A stretch of 14,504 bases of DNA from Sphingobacteriia bacterium (GTDB lineage: Bacteria; Bacteroidota; Bacteroidia; Chitinophagales; Chitinophagaceae): positions 1-14,504 of the forward strand of contig RDYY01000143.1 in NCBI GenBank assembly GCA_004293505.1, read 5' to 3'. Numbering within the stretch: position 1 is the stretch's first letter; every line of letters starts with the position of its first letter. Shown here one piece after another: positions 14,253-14,504 of this stretch. The translations under genes and the position numbers were made by a program. The notes under the pieces are model-generated. The model did no database searches and was not told where the DNA came from. It was given only the letters and a program-made list of their open reading frames with translations.

Positions 14253-14504
14253 GTTGGGGGGGCAGGCAATTCATTCAAGACCGTGGCTTCAAAATCCAAA
14301 GCCCCACCCTTGACATAGAGGGTACTGTCTTCGGGCATCATCTCGTTGGTACAAGCAATGGCACCTGAAATTTTTGTTTGCCCCACTGTATTGCCAGACG
14401 CTGTTTTGGTGGCCCCATCAGGATGGGAAGGGTCTGGTGCTGATGTGCAAGCTGCCCAACCAACAACAAGTCCAATCAACAGGGTGCACTTATTTATTTT
14501 ATCC
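14201..14504 (-). pseudogene. Lipoprotein N-terminus of the FGE-like gene, out of frame and cut by the window edge
   Basis: Reading in from the right edge, this frame gives KINKCTLLIGLVVGWAAC then TSAPDPSHPDGATKT. This is a lipoprotein signal with a basic start, hydrophobic core and a lipobox-like GWAAC, so the true start codon lies just outside the window. The frame continues to ATVLNELPAP at the C7 tract and then runs into unrelated sequence (PTWLWCRVGC) up to a stop at 14201-14203. Adding one C to the tract would give PAPPNMALVPGGLYSMG, which joins it exactly to the FGE domain. It is therefore the 5' part of the same gene, broken by a one-base indel. Whether the break is real, a phase-variable state or a sequencing error cannot be told here. 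Confidence 0.8.
14256..14262. other. Homopolymer tract (seven G on plus, seven C on coding strand) at the frameshift point
   Basis: Seven G in a row on the plus strand sit exactly where the lipoprotein frame and the FGE-domain frame fail to join. A length of eight, or five, would restore one continuous reading frame. Such tracts are prone to slippage during replication and to sequencing indels. Confidence 0.9.

Noticed and set aside
1..14504. High frequency of the words GGCCAA and TTGGCC throughout
   Set aside because: It is spread through coding regions and fits codon preference (GCC, CCC, AAA, TTG). No clustering suggesting a functional repeat was seen.

Overview
The window looks like chromosomal DNA of a Bacteroidota bacterium, most like Chitinophagia/Saprospiria-type lineages. 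The clues are the bifunctional HisB, promoter boxes of the TTTG-N19/20-TAnnTTTG kind, weak or absent Shine-Dalgarno sequences, signal peptides cleaved after GQ, DUF2147 and beta-barrel proteins, and a secreted S9 peptidase beside a GH16 glucanase. This placement is from motif recognition only, with no database search.

Layout. Positions 1-2120 (minus strand) hold the start of a trp operon: promoter, an 18-codon leader peptide with three consecutive Trp codons, an intrinsic terminator, trpE and the 5' part of trpG, which runs off the left edge. Positions 2216-2677 (plus) encode a small exported DUF2147 protein. It abuts, tail to tail with no spacer, an outer-membrane beta-barrel-like gene on the minus strand (2678-3679). 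Positions 3745-10042 (minus) form a his operon: promoter, a 17-codon leader peptide with three consecutive His codons, an intrinsic terminator, hisG, hisD, hisC, then a PQQ-type sugar dehydrogenase lipoprotein gene and a cytochrome c gene, then hisB. hisH, hisA, hisF and hisI are not in the window. Positions 10103-13256 (plus) carry a GH16 beta-glucanase lacking a signal peptide and an exported S9 glutamyl-endopeptidase-like enzyme. A bidirectional terminator at 13293-13327 separates these from a minus-strand formylglycine-generating-enzyme-like lipoprotein gene. That gene is broken by a frameshift in a run of seven G/C pairs and runs off the right edge.

How the parts work together. Both amino-acid operons start with a complete Trp/His-codon attenuator in which pause, antiterminator and terminator hairpins can all be drawn by hand. 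In both, the leader-peptide ATG lies only four bases after the promoter -7 box (shared string TTTGCARCATGAAA), so the leader peptides probably start on leaderless or nearly leaderless transcripts. This paired design, and the dehydrogenase/cytochrome pair embedded in the his operon and hence probably under histidine attenuation, are the most notable observations. No stretch longer than 300 bases lacks a gene, and no tRNA, rRNA, CRISPR array or insertion sequence was seen.
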